Shown: positions 1 through 5,072, counted from the first letter of the stretch. The stretch: DNA of 9,002 nt from Comamonas sp. (GCA_018384835.1 JAHAYB010000134.1:1-9002); one strand, 5' to 3'. Numbers and translations are program-made. The notes: a model not told the origin generated them from the sequence alone.

Positions 1-329
1 TTAAGTTGTTGAAAATAAATAATTTTTATGAAAAATTAGCAAAAGCCTAGCATTTTCTAGGGCAATTGGCATAGATGTTTTTTTCATCCCCAATGCCTCC
101 AAGCGGTCAGATAGTGATGGAAAATCCGCCCACCCCTTGCCGCGATGGTGCTGCTTGCAAAGCGCAGGCCACCCTTCTCGGCATACCCCGCGCTGGCAGA
201 TTACTGCTGCGCAACACGGGGCAAACCGGTATTACCGGCTTTGACCCTCTTCACTGGCGTGCAACATGCGTGAAGGGTGCGCCGCCACTGTCTCTTGATT
301 ACACGCAACCCCCCCTTGAAGGAGCGTTC
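1..329 (+). other. Long leader upstream of the DUF47-pit operon
   Basis: The first 90 bases are AT-rich and the rest is clearly more GC-rich. I find no gene that I can support. The frame of the downstream DUF47 gene stays open back to an ATG at 75, but that ATG has no ribosome-binding site and the encoded 85 residues resemble nothing in the family. Small inverted repeats are visible: CCTAG (46-50) with CTAGG (57-61), and CCGGT (226-230) with ACCGG (234-238). The second is flanked by CAAA and TTTG and so makes a slightly longer stem with one bulge. TTGACC at 241-246 could be a -35 element, but no convincing -10 follows. A C7 run lies at 309-315, just before the DUF47 ribosome-binding site. No sequence resembling a Pho box is evident. 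Confidence 0.5.
318..324 (+). promoter_or_regulatory. Ribosome-binding site deciding the DUF47 start
   Basis: GAAGGAG lies 5 bases before the ATG at 330. It is the only strong Shine-Dalgarno sequence in the open frame, and it favours the internal ATG over the upstream ATG at 75. Confidence 0.85.
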
Positions 330-977
330 ATGCTGTTTGGCAAGCTTTTGCCACGCGAAGGCAATTTTTTCGAAATGTTCAACCAGCACGCCGAGCGCAT
401 TGTTGAAGCTGCCCATGCCTTTGGGCAAATGGTGGCTAACTACAACGATGCGGATCAGCGCCTGAAATACAGCCTGGCTGTCGATACGGCGGAGGAGTCT
501 GCCGACCGTATTACGGACGAGGTCAACCGCACTTTGCACCAAACGTTTATTACGCCCTTGGATCGTGAGCACATCCACACTCTTATCAACACCATGGACG
601 ATGTGGCTGACTTGATTCAAGACTGCGCAAACTCGATGGCGCTGTACGACGTGCGCCACATGACCCCGGAAATTATGGAGCTCGCACAACTCAACGAGCA
701 GTGCTGCCAAAGCCTGCGCGAGACTATCAAGCTGCTAGACCATATCGGCGATACCAAAGTTGCCGATGCTGCGCTTAAAGCCTGTGATGAGGTCGATCGC
801 CTAGAGTCCGATGCTGACCGTCTGCTACGCGCTGCGATGAGCAAGCTCTTTCGTGAAGAGCCGGATGTGCGCGAGGTGCTTAAGCTCAAAGACATTTATG
901 AGCTGCTGGAGTCCGTCTCTGACAAATGCGAGGATGTGGCCAATGTCATCGAAGGTATCGTGCTGGAAAACTCTTAG
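330..977 (+). CDS. DUF47 family protein (PhoU-like partner of Pit phosphate transporter)
   Basis: This 215-residue, soluble, mostly helical protein belongs to the DUF47/PhoU_div family (PF01865). Family proteins are small PhoU-like helical bundles that often sit next to Pit-type transporters and are thought to modulate phosphate uptake; the exact biochemistry is unsettled. Recognisable blocks are AEESADRITDE at 54-64 followed by FITPLDRE at 73-80, an acidic DEVDRLESDADR at 153-164, and a C-terminal block around 185-213 with KLKDIYELLE and CEDVANVIEGIVLE. These acidic helices correspond to the metal-binding faces of PhoU-type proteins (inference). There is no signal peptide or membrane segment. 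The length matches the family when translation begins at 330, where GAAGGAG precedes the ATG. The pit gene follows after 90 bases on the same strand, so the two are probably co-transcribed. Family assignment is confident; the regulatory role is inferred from context. Confidence 0.9.
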   Translation: MLFGKLLPREGNFFEMFNQHAERIVEAAHAFGQMVANYNDADQRLKYSLAVDTAEESADRITDEVNRTLHQTFITPLDREHIHTLINTMDDVADLIQDCANSMALYDVRHMTPEIMELAQLNEQCCQSLRETIKLLDHIGDTKVADAALKACDEVDRLESDADRLLRAAMSKLFREEPDVREVLKLKDIYELLESVSDKCEDVANVIEGIVLENS

Positions 978-998
978 GCTGCTCACAAAGCCTGGCTT

Positions 999-1023
999 GG
1001 GGCTACAAGCCCCCTGTAGCCCC
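999..1023 (+). promoter_or_regulatory. Intercistronic alternative hairpins between DUF47 and pit genes
   Basis: GGGGCTACA (999-1007) is perfectly complementary to TGTAGCCCC (1015-1023), giving a 9-bp stem with a 7-base loop. The same left arm can instead pair as GGGGCT (999-1004) with AGCCCC (1008-1013) around a 3-base loop. The two folds exclude each other. No T-run follows, so this is not a standard intrinsic terminator. It could tune pit expression relative to the upstream gene or stabilise mRNA ends. Confidence 0.5.
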
Positions 1024-1067
1024 CATATACCCCCCAATCCCTGACAAGTTTTGCAGGAAGCATTGAT

Positions 1068-2078
1068 ATGGAAACCGTACAAGCCGCCCTTTGGGTGGTG
1101 ATTTTGCTGGTAGCCATGGCCTTGGTGTTTGACTTCATGAACGGGTTTCATGATGCCGCTAACTCCATTGCCACGGTTGTTTCTACTGGCGTGCTCAAGC
1201 CCACCCATGCGGTGATGTTTGCCGCTTTCTTTAACGTGGTGGCGATTTTTGTTTTTCACCTCAGTGTCGCCGCTACCGTTGGTAAGGGCATTATTGACAC
1301 GGGGGTGGTGGATATCCACGTTGTCTTTGGCGCTTTGGTGGGCGCAATTATTTGGAATTTAATTACTTGGTACTACGGCATTCCGTCCAGTTCTTCACAC
1401 GCTTTGATTGGCGGCATTGTGGGCGCGGGCATTACCAAGGCAGGTCCATCGGTGCTAGTGATGAGCGGGATTTTGAAGACGGTGGCCTTTATCGTCATCT
1501 CGCCGCTGCTCGGTTTTGTGCTCGGCTCTTTGATGATGGTGGTGGTCGCTTGGCTGTTTCGCCGCAGTCGCCCAGGACGGGTAGATAAGTGGTTTCGCCG
1601 CTTGCAATTAGTCTCAGCAGGTGCTTATTCGCTGGGGCATGGTGGCAATGATGCGCAAAAAACCATCGGTATTATTTGGCTGCTGCTGATTGCCACCGGC
1701 TACAGCACGGCAGCAGATAGCACCCCACCGACTTGGGTCATCATCAGTTGCTACGCCGCTATTGGTGGGGGCACGATGTTTGGCGGCTGGCGTATCGTCA
1801 AAACTATGGGGCAGAAAATTACCAAGCTCAAGCCCGTAGGTGGGTTTTGTGCTGAAACGGGGGGGGCTATCACCCTGTTCTTTGCGACCATTTTGGGTGT
1901 GCCAGTCTCCACCACCCACACCATTACCGGAGCGATTGTGGGTGTAGGCTCCACCCAACGAGCCAGTGCTGTGCGCTGGGGCGTGGCTGGCGGTATTGTC
2001 TGGGCTTGGCTGCTGACGATTCCCGCCAGCGCTATCGTGGCGGCTGCGGCCTACTGGGTCAGCCTGCAATTGTTCTGA
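1068..2078 (+). CDS. pit: Pit-family inorganic phosphate transporter
   Basis: This 336-residue integral membrane protein belongs to the PHO4/Pit family (PF01384), low-affinity secondary transporters that import phosphate, often as a metal-phosphate complex, driven by the proton gradient. The duplicated family signature is clear: GFHDAAN at residues 26-32, preceded by DF at 22-23, and GHGGNDAQK at residues 190-198. A further conserved block, PVSTTHTITGAIVG, lies near the C-terminus. Long hydrophobic segments run throughout, consistent with about ten membrane helices, and the protein starts directly in a membrane segment. The length suits the shorter bacterial Pit proteins. AGGAAG at 1055-1060 lies 7 bases before the ATG. 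A G8 run at 1859-1866 (codons 264-267) is unusual inside a coding gene. The neighbouring DUF47 gene supports the assignment. The family could also move sulfate, but the DUF47 pairing favours phosphate. Confidence 0.93.
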   Translation: METVQAALWVVILLVAMALVFDFMNGFHDAANSIATVVSTGVLKPTHAVMFAAFFNVVAIFVFHLSVAATVGKGIIDTGVVDIHVVFGALVGAIIWNLITWYYGIPSSSSHALIGGIVGAGITKAGPSVLVMSGILKTVAFIVISPLLGFVLGSLMMVVVAWLFRRSRPGRVDKWFRRLQLVSAGAYSLGHGGNDAQKTIGIIWLLLIATGYSTAADSTPPTWVIISCYAAIGGGTMFGGWRIVKTMGQKITKLKPVGGFCAETGGAITLFFATILGVPVSTTHTITGAIVGVGSTQRASAVRWGVAGGIVWAWLLTIPASAIVAAAAYWVSLQLF

Positions 2079-2084
2079 ACAACC

Positions 2085-2103
2085 ACCAGTAAACACTACT
2101 GGT
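2085..2103 (+). other. Small stem-loop just after pit stop codon
   Basis: ACCAGTA (2085-2091) pairs perfectly with TACTGGT (2097-2103) around a 5-base loop, beginning 6 bases after the pit stop. No T-run follows directly. It stands in tandem with the stronger terminator 12 bases downstream and may protect the transcript's 3' end. Confidence 0.45.
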
Positions 2104-2114
2104 AAAAAGACTTG

Positions 2115-2149
2115 AACCTGTGCCAGCATTTGCCCGGCACAGGTTTTTT
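2115..2149 (+). terminator. Intrinsic terminator of the DUF47-pit operon
   Basis: AACCTGTGCC (2115-2124) pairs perfectly with GGCACAGGTT (2136-2145) around an 11-base loop. The T-run spans 2144-2149. This is a textbook Rho-independent terminator located 37 bases after the pit stop. The rpsP promoter is interleaved with it. Confidence 0.88.
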
Positions 2150-2159
2150 CTTATACAAT
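2130..2159 (+). promoter_or_regulatory. Candidate rpsP promoter overlapping the pit terminator
   Basis: TTGCCC at 2130-2135 (-35) and TACAAT at 2154-2159 (-10) are separated by 18 bases; TATACA at 2152-2157 with a 16-base spacer is an alternative register. The -35 element begins in the loop of the pit terminator and the -10 follows its T-run. Transcription would begin near 2166, leaving a leader of about 125 bases before rpsP. This is the best sigma70-like match in the gap and is correctly placed for the ribosomal operon. Confidence 0.6.
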
Positions 2160-2277
2160 TGCGGGTTTTCGACGTGTCGCTGGCCGGGTGGCCATGTCGC
2201 GTGTCTCAAACGTCGTAAAAACTCATGCAGCGCTTGCCGCCTTTTCCTTTTTTTCAACAGGCAGTGCTGCACCACCC

Positions 2278-2283
2278 GAAGGA
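2278..2283 (+). promoter_or_regulatory. Ribosome-binding site deciding the rpsP start
   Basis: GAAGGA lies 8 bases before the ATG at 2292. It supports this start over the long in-frame extension upstream, which would run through the promoter and leader. Confidence 0.85.
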
Positions 2284-2291
2284 TTTGCACC

Positions 2292-2549
2292 ATGGTCGTT
2301 ATCCGACTTTCTCGCGGCGGCGCTAAAGCGCGCCCTTTCTACAACATCGTCGTAGCTGATAAACGTGTACGCCGCGATGGCGCTTTCATCGAGCGCGTGG
2401 GCTTTTACAATCCCAGCGCCCGTGGTGGCGAAGAAGGTCTGCGCATCGCGCTTGACCGCGTGGCCTACTGGAAAGGTGTCGGCGCTCAAACCTCCGACAC
2501 CGTAGCGCGTCTGCTCAAGCAAGCCGCCGCCCAGCAAGTAGCTGCCTAA
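2292..2549 (+). CDS. rpsP: 30S ribosomal protein S16
   Basis: This 85-residue protein is ribosomal protein S16 (PF00886), which binds 16S rRNA and helps assemble the 30S subunit body. It begins [20 protein letters not shown] and continues with [21 protein letters not shown], both diagnostic of S16. The later [23 protein letters not shown] stretch is also a conserved part of the family. Length and basic composition fit. GAAGGA precedes the ATG at the proper distance, and translation from any upstream codon would add unrelated residues. rimM and trmD follow, as in the classic rpsP-rimM-trmD operon, but a terminator separates rpsP from rimM. This would allow S16 to be made in excess of the two modification and maturation proteins (inference). 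Confidence 0.97.
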   Translation: MVVIRLSRGGAKARPFYNIVVADKRVRRDGAFIERVGFYNPSARGGEEGLRIALDRVAYWKGVGAQTSDTVARLLKQAAAQQVAA

Positions 2550-2577
2550 GCAGCCCGCTTTAGCCCCACGGCTCTAG

Positions 2578-2613
2578 GCTCCGTAGGCAGTCCTGCCTGA
2601 CGGAGCTTTTTTT
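2578..2613 (+). terminator. Intrinsic terminator or attenuator between rpsP and rimM
   Basis: GCTCCGT (2578-2584) pairs with ACGGAGC (2600-2606), and AGGCA (2585-2589) with TGCCT (2594-2598) inside it, with one bulged G and a 4-base loop. Seven Ts (2607-2613) follow. The form is that of a strong Rho-independent terminator, yet it lies within an operon that normally continues into rimM. It probably acts as a partial terminator lowering rimM-trmD transcription. I see no clear promoter between it and rimM. Confidence 0.82.
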
Positions 2614-2626
2614 ATACCCCCCGCTT

Positions 2627-3250
2627 ATGACCTCTTCTGCCACGCCGCGCCATCTTCCCCCTTCTGCGGCCAATACCGCTTCGGCCTTAACACTGCCCAG
2701 CACCAGCCTGCCTGACGATGCCGTACAAGTAGGCCGCATCGGTGATGCCTGGGGCGTTCAAGGCTGGTTCAAAGTAGTGCCTTTTAGCAGCGACCCACAG
2801 GCATTAATGGGCGCAAAGACTTGGCTACTCCAGCCACCTGAGCAAGGCAACAAGCATTTCAACGGCACGCTATCTCTGGCGGTACGTCGCATTCGCTGGC
2901 ATGGCGATAGCCTGGTGGCCAATAGCGCCGACGTAACAGACCGCGATGCCGCCCAAGCGCTGCGCGGTGCGCGTGTGTTTATTGCCCGCCAAGACTTCCC
3001 TCCTGCACAAGATGGCGAGTATTACTGGGTCGATTTGATTGGCCTGACCGTGCGCAATCACCAAAACGTGGTGTTGGGGCAGGTCAAAGAGCTGCTATCC
3101 AGCGCAGCGCAAACCGTGCTGGTAGTGCATGAAGATGCGGGCGGCAACGCCAAGCCCATAGAGCGCCTGATTCCCTTTGTCGATGCCTATATCCACAGCG
3201 TGGACTTGCCCAGCCAAACCATTGTGGCCGACTGGCAGCCCGACTACTAA
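2627..3250 (+). CDS. rimM: 16S rRNA processing protein RimM
   Basis: This 207-residue protein is RimM, which binds the 30S head with S19 and promotes late maturation of 16S rRNA. The N-terminal RimM domain (PF01782) starts at VGRIGDAWGVQGWFKV (residues 35-50) and runs to about 124. The C-terminal PRC-barrel domain (PF05239) begins at EYYWVDLIGLTV (131-142) and ends with LIPFVDAYIHSVDL (181-194) and DW. About 33 residues precede the first conserved motif. They are rich in S, A, T and P, look disordered, and are longer than in most RimM proteins. The ATG at 2627 is the only plausible start in frame, but no Shine-Dalgarno sequence precedes it and it lies 13 bases after a terminator T-run. trmD follows after 49 bases, consistent with the conserved operon order. 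Confidence 0.93.
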   Translation: MTSSATPRHLPPSAANTASALTLPSTSLPDDAVQVGRIGDAWGVQGWFKVVPFSSDPQALMGAKTWLLQPPEQGNKHFNGTLSLAVRRIRWHGDSLVANSADVTDRDAAQALRGARVFIARQDFPPAQDGEYYWVDLIGLTVRNHQNVVLGQVKELLSSAAQTVLVVHEDAGGNAKPIERLIPFVDAYIHSVDLPSQTIVADWQPDY

Positions 3251-3299
3251 CCGCATCCCCCCGCTCTCACCGCTCTCCCCCAACCATCCCCAGGCTGCC
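3251..3299 (+). promoter_or_regulatory. C-rich, G-poor rimM-trmD spacer (possible Rho-loading region)
   Basis: By hand count, about 30 of 49 bases are C and only 6 are G. This composition resembles a C>G bubble where Rho can load. The only Shine-Dalgarno-like bases are a weak CAGG at 3291-3294 before trmD. Function is inferred from composition alone. Confidence 0.3.
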
Positions 3300-4109
3300 A
3301 TGCGCTTTGACATCATCACCCTCTTCCCTGAGATGTTTGCCCCTTTTCTGGCCAGCGGCATTAACCGCCGCGCCTACACCAGCGGGCAGGTGCAAGTGCA
3401 TTTATGGAACCCGCGTGACTTTGCCAGCGGCAACTACCGCCGCGTAGATGACCGCCCCTTTGGCGGCGGCCCCGGCATGGTGATGCTGGCCGAGCCATTG
3501 GCGCAATGCCTGGCCGCCATACGCAGCGCCCGTGCTCAAGCAGATACCGATGGCGATGGTGCGGATAGGGGGGGCGGGGAAGGTGTACCCGTAGTGCTTT
3601 TCTCCCCCATTGGTCAGGTGCTGGAGCAGCAAGCCGTCGCCCAATGGGCGCAAAGCCCTGGCGCTATCTTGCTGTGTGGGCGCTATGAGGGTATAGACCA
3701 GCGCTTTATTGACTGCTACGTCACCCAGCAAATCAGCCTGGGGGATTTTGTGCTCTCTGGTGGTGAGCTGGCCGCCTTGGTGCTGCTGGATGCCGTCACC
3801 CGCCTACAACCCGGTGTGCTGAACGACGCAGGTAGCTTTGAGCAAGACAGCTTTAGCCCCGCCCTGGATGGACTGCTGGACTGCCCGCACTACACCCGCC
3901 CCGAGGTTTGGCAAGGCCACAGCGTGCCGCCCGAACTGCTATCAGGCAACCACAGCGCCATTGCCCGCTGGCGGCGTGAACAAAGCCTACGCATTACCGC
4001 CCAAAACCGCCCCGAGCTGCTCCAGCAGGCGCAGCAGCAGCAAAGTCTTAGCCCAGCAGATCAGGTGTTTCTAGGCCATATTCAAAGCTCTTTGAAGACA
4101 AGGGCATAA
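3300..4109 (+). CDS. trmD: tRNA (guanine-37-N1)-methyltransferase
   Basis: TrmD transfers a methyl group from S-adenosylmethionine to N1 of G37, next to the anticodon, which prevents +1 frameshifting. It is a SPOUT trefoil-knot dimer (PF01746). The 269-residue protein opens with MRFDIITLFPEMF and carries RPFGGGPGMVM (52-62), the knot motifs CGRYEGIDQR (126-135) and ISLGDFVLSGGE (145-156), and LLDCPHYTRPEVW (192-204). By alignment with E. coli TrmD, R168 and D183 match the catalytic R154 and D169. A low-complexity insertion around residues 77-95, rich in A, D and G, includes a G7 run at 3568-3574 and makes the protein slightly longer than usual. I chose the ATG at 3300 because the family begins MRFD/MxFD there; upstream in-frame residues overlap rimM. 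The usual next gene, rplS, is absent. Confidence 0.95.
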   Translation: MRFDIITLFPEMFAPFLASGINRRAYTSGQVQVHLWNPRDFASGNYRRVDDRPFGGGPGMVMLAEPLAQCLAAIRSARAQADTDGDGADRGGGEGVPVVLFSPIGQVLEQQAVAQWAQSPGAILLCGRYEGIDQRFIDCYVTQQISLGDFVLSGGELAALVLLDAVTRLQPGVLNDAGSFEQDSFSPALDGLLDCPHYTRPEVWQGHSVPPELLSGNHSAIARWRREQSLRITAQNRPELLQQAQQQQSLSPADQVFLGHIQSSLKTRA

Positions 4110-4140
4110 AAGCAGCAGAACTACGCAGAAGAAAGCTACC

Positions 4141-4174
4141 GCGCCTAGCCCTATATTTAGCGCCTAATTTTTTT
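4141..4174 (+). terminator. Weak candidate terminator after trmD
   Basis: GCGC (4141-4144) and TA (4146-4147) can pair with TAGCGC (4158-4163), leaving a bulged C and a 10-base loop. A run of seven Ts (4168-4174) follows after 4 bases. The stem is short and the tract overlaps the end of the convergent DUF2721 gene, so the call is tentative. Confidence 0.3.
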
Positions 4175-4615
4175 CCCTAGCTCTAGCACATTAAAGTTCA
4201 AGAGCTGGGTAGCTAGAACTGTCTCCCATAAAAAACCGGCCAAAGCAGCAATAAAAGAGACAATACCCAGCAAAAAGCAAAATACCGCAACATGCTGGCC
4301 GCGTACCCCCCAAGTCTGCCCCAGAAACAAAATAATGACTGTGAGGCCAATTAAAAAGCCGCATAAAGTGAGCAAGCCGATAGATAAATTGGCCAAGCGC
4401 CCTCGGGTACGCAGGTAATCGAGTTCACGCAGTGCGCGGTCAATGCTCTCAGGTTCTTGCTCTTGCAGCACCTGGCGCTCGACCACTCTAGCGCGATCGA
4501 TGATACGTGCTAGCCGCCCAGCCAGCGCCCCAATCATGCCAGAGACAGCAGTGAGAAAAAATACCGGAGCAACCGCCAGTTGCACACTTTCTGTAACACG
4601 CGTCAAATCTATCAT
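4157..4615 (-). CDS. DUF2721 family membrane protein
   Basis: This 152-residue protein has three predicted membrane helices, at about 11-33, 77-99 and 108-130. After the first helix comes a basic block, RLARIIDRAR (34-43), then a charged and probably cytoplasmic helical stretch (44-73). The QLAVAPVFFLTAV segment and the following arginine-rich block match my recollection of the DUF2721 family (PF11026), whose function is unknown. The ATG at 4615 is preceded at 8 bases by GGAG, which is better supported than the ATG seven codons upstream. The gene is convergent with trmD, with a 47-base gap, and divergent from the DUF3149 gene. It shares that upstream region with an FNR-type palindrome, though the site's spacing suits the other gene better. 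No function can be given beyond an inner-membrane location. Confidence 0.8.
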   Translation of the reverse strand: MIDLTRVTESVQLAVAPVFFLTAVSGMIGALAGRLARIIDRARVVERQVLQEQEPESIDRALRELDYLRTRGRLANLSIGLLTLCGFLIGLTVIILFLGQTWGVRGQHVAVFCFLLGIVSFIAALAGFLWETVLATQLLNFNVLELGKKIRR

Positions 4616-4623
4616 TTGCTTTT

Positions 4624-4627
4624 CTCC
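4624..4627 (-). promoter_or_regulatory. Ribosome-binding site deciding the DUF2721 gene start
   Basis: On the minus strand GGAG lies 8 bases before the ATG at 4615. The alternative in-frame ATG at 4636 would place this motif inside the coding region and has no comparable site. Confidence 0.7.
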
Positions 4628-4711
4628 ATAGTGCAAACCCTCAGAGCATCCCTCTTGGCCAATACTAAGACCTTAAGACCCTGTAAAAACCTGCTCTAAT
4701 ACGCCCTGCGC

Positions 4712-4725
4712 TTGATTTTCATCAA
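4712..4725 (+). promoter_or_regulatory. FNR/ANR-type operator, exact consensus
   Basis: TTGAT-TTTC-ATCAA exactly matches the TTGAT-N4-ATCAA consensus of oxygen-responsive CRP/FNR-family regulators (FNR, ANR). It is extended to a 7-bp arm by G4710 and C4727. Its centre (4718.5) lies 32 bases from the centre of a -10 element at 4748-4753. This is the geometry of class II activation, in which the site is centred at -41.5. It predicts induction of the downstream DUF3149 gene under low oxygen. Confidence 0.75.
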
Positions 4726-4744
4726 GCTGCTGCTATTGCAGTCC

Positions 4745-4760
4745 TGTGATAGTTAGGGGC
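4745..4760 (+). promoter_or_regulatory. Extended -10 promoter for the DUF3149 gene
   Basis: TGTGATAGT (4745-4753) reads as an extended -10: TG, one base, then GATAGT, which matches TATAAT at four of six positions. The start of transcription would be near 4760. No good -35 is present; the FNR box occupies that place, as expected for an activator-dependent promoter. The transcript would have a leader of about 100 bases. Confidence 0.5.
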
Positions 4761-4858
4761 TTGGATTATCCTTGCAACTGAGTCACAAGCACATTCGCAC
4801 GTTCGTTCTACACCTTCTATAACACCCTCTATTTTTTCCTATACACAAGGGCTTGATT

Positions 4859-5026
4859 ATGAAAATGCTGATTGATTTGTTCTCTACCGACTATGGCTTG
4901 ATGAGCCTGGGGGTTATCGTCTTCATGCTAGGCATGTGTGTTTGGTTTACTTATTTATTTCTCAATAAAATTCGCCTAGGCGAAGACCCAACGGCACAGC
5001 AAGGTAAGCTGCCACCCCAGTCGTAG
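4859..5026 (+). CDS. Small DUF3149 family membrane protein
   Basis: This short gene encodes 55 residues: MKMLIDLFSTDYGLMSLGVI, then a hydrophobic helix (about residues 13-35, with CVWFTYLFL at its end), then NKIRLGED and a polar tail. The KxLxDLFxTDYGLMSL opening followed by a single membrane helix matches the DUF3149 family (PF11346) as I recall it, small proteins of betaproteobacteria with no known function. AAGGG at 4847-4851 lies 7 bases before the ATG, and the codons are ordinary for this genome. The topology suggests a single-span inner-membrane protein. It stands alone, divergent from the DUF2721 gene and convergent with gltA. The FNR-type promoter upstream suggests a role in microaerobic or anaerobic growth (inference), perhaps as a small accessory subunit of a membrane complex. 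Confidence 0.85.
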   Translation: MKMLIDLFSTDYGLMSLGVIVFMLGMCVWFTYLFLNKIRLGEDPTAQQGKLPPQS

Positions 5027-5032
5027 CATGTA

Positions 5033-5052
5033 CTAGCGCTAGCGCTAGCGCT
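5033..5052. repeat. Tandem palindromic hexamer repeat (AGCGCT)3
   Basis: Three perfect copies of AGCGCT occupy 5035-5052, with CT before them extending the period. Each unit is its own reverse complement, so the whole tract is an 18-base palindrome. It begins a few bases after the DUF3149 stop. It is noncoding and could fold or slip; no known function. Confidence 0.85.
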
Positions 5053-5072
5053 GGCACGAGCACTCACATAGC

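Noticed and set aside
1..329. Pho box upstream of the phosphate operon
   Set aside because: I looked for CTGTCAT-like direct repeats and saw none convincing. Pit-type operons are often not under PhoB control.
825..1319. 164-codon open frame on the - strand across the DUF47-pit junction
   Set aside because: It overlaps the ends of two convincing genes in antisense and resembles no known protein.
1614..2129. 171-codon open frame on the - strand opposite pit
   Set aside because: It runs antisense through the transporter and over the terminator, and the product looks like shuffled low-complexity sequence.
2112..2291. In-frame N-terminal extension of S16
   Set aside because: It would start inside the pit terminator and run through the rpsP promoter; S16 always begins at the MVVIRL-type opening.
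3177..3299. In-frame N-terminal extension of TrmD
   Set aside because: It overlaps the end of rimM and adds residues absent from the family; MRFDIITLFPEMF is the normal start.
4666..4680. Short TAAGACC direct repeat upstream of the DUF2721 gene
   Set aside because: Two copies of 7 bp are too short to support a regulatory call, and the neighbouring -10 candidates are poor.
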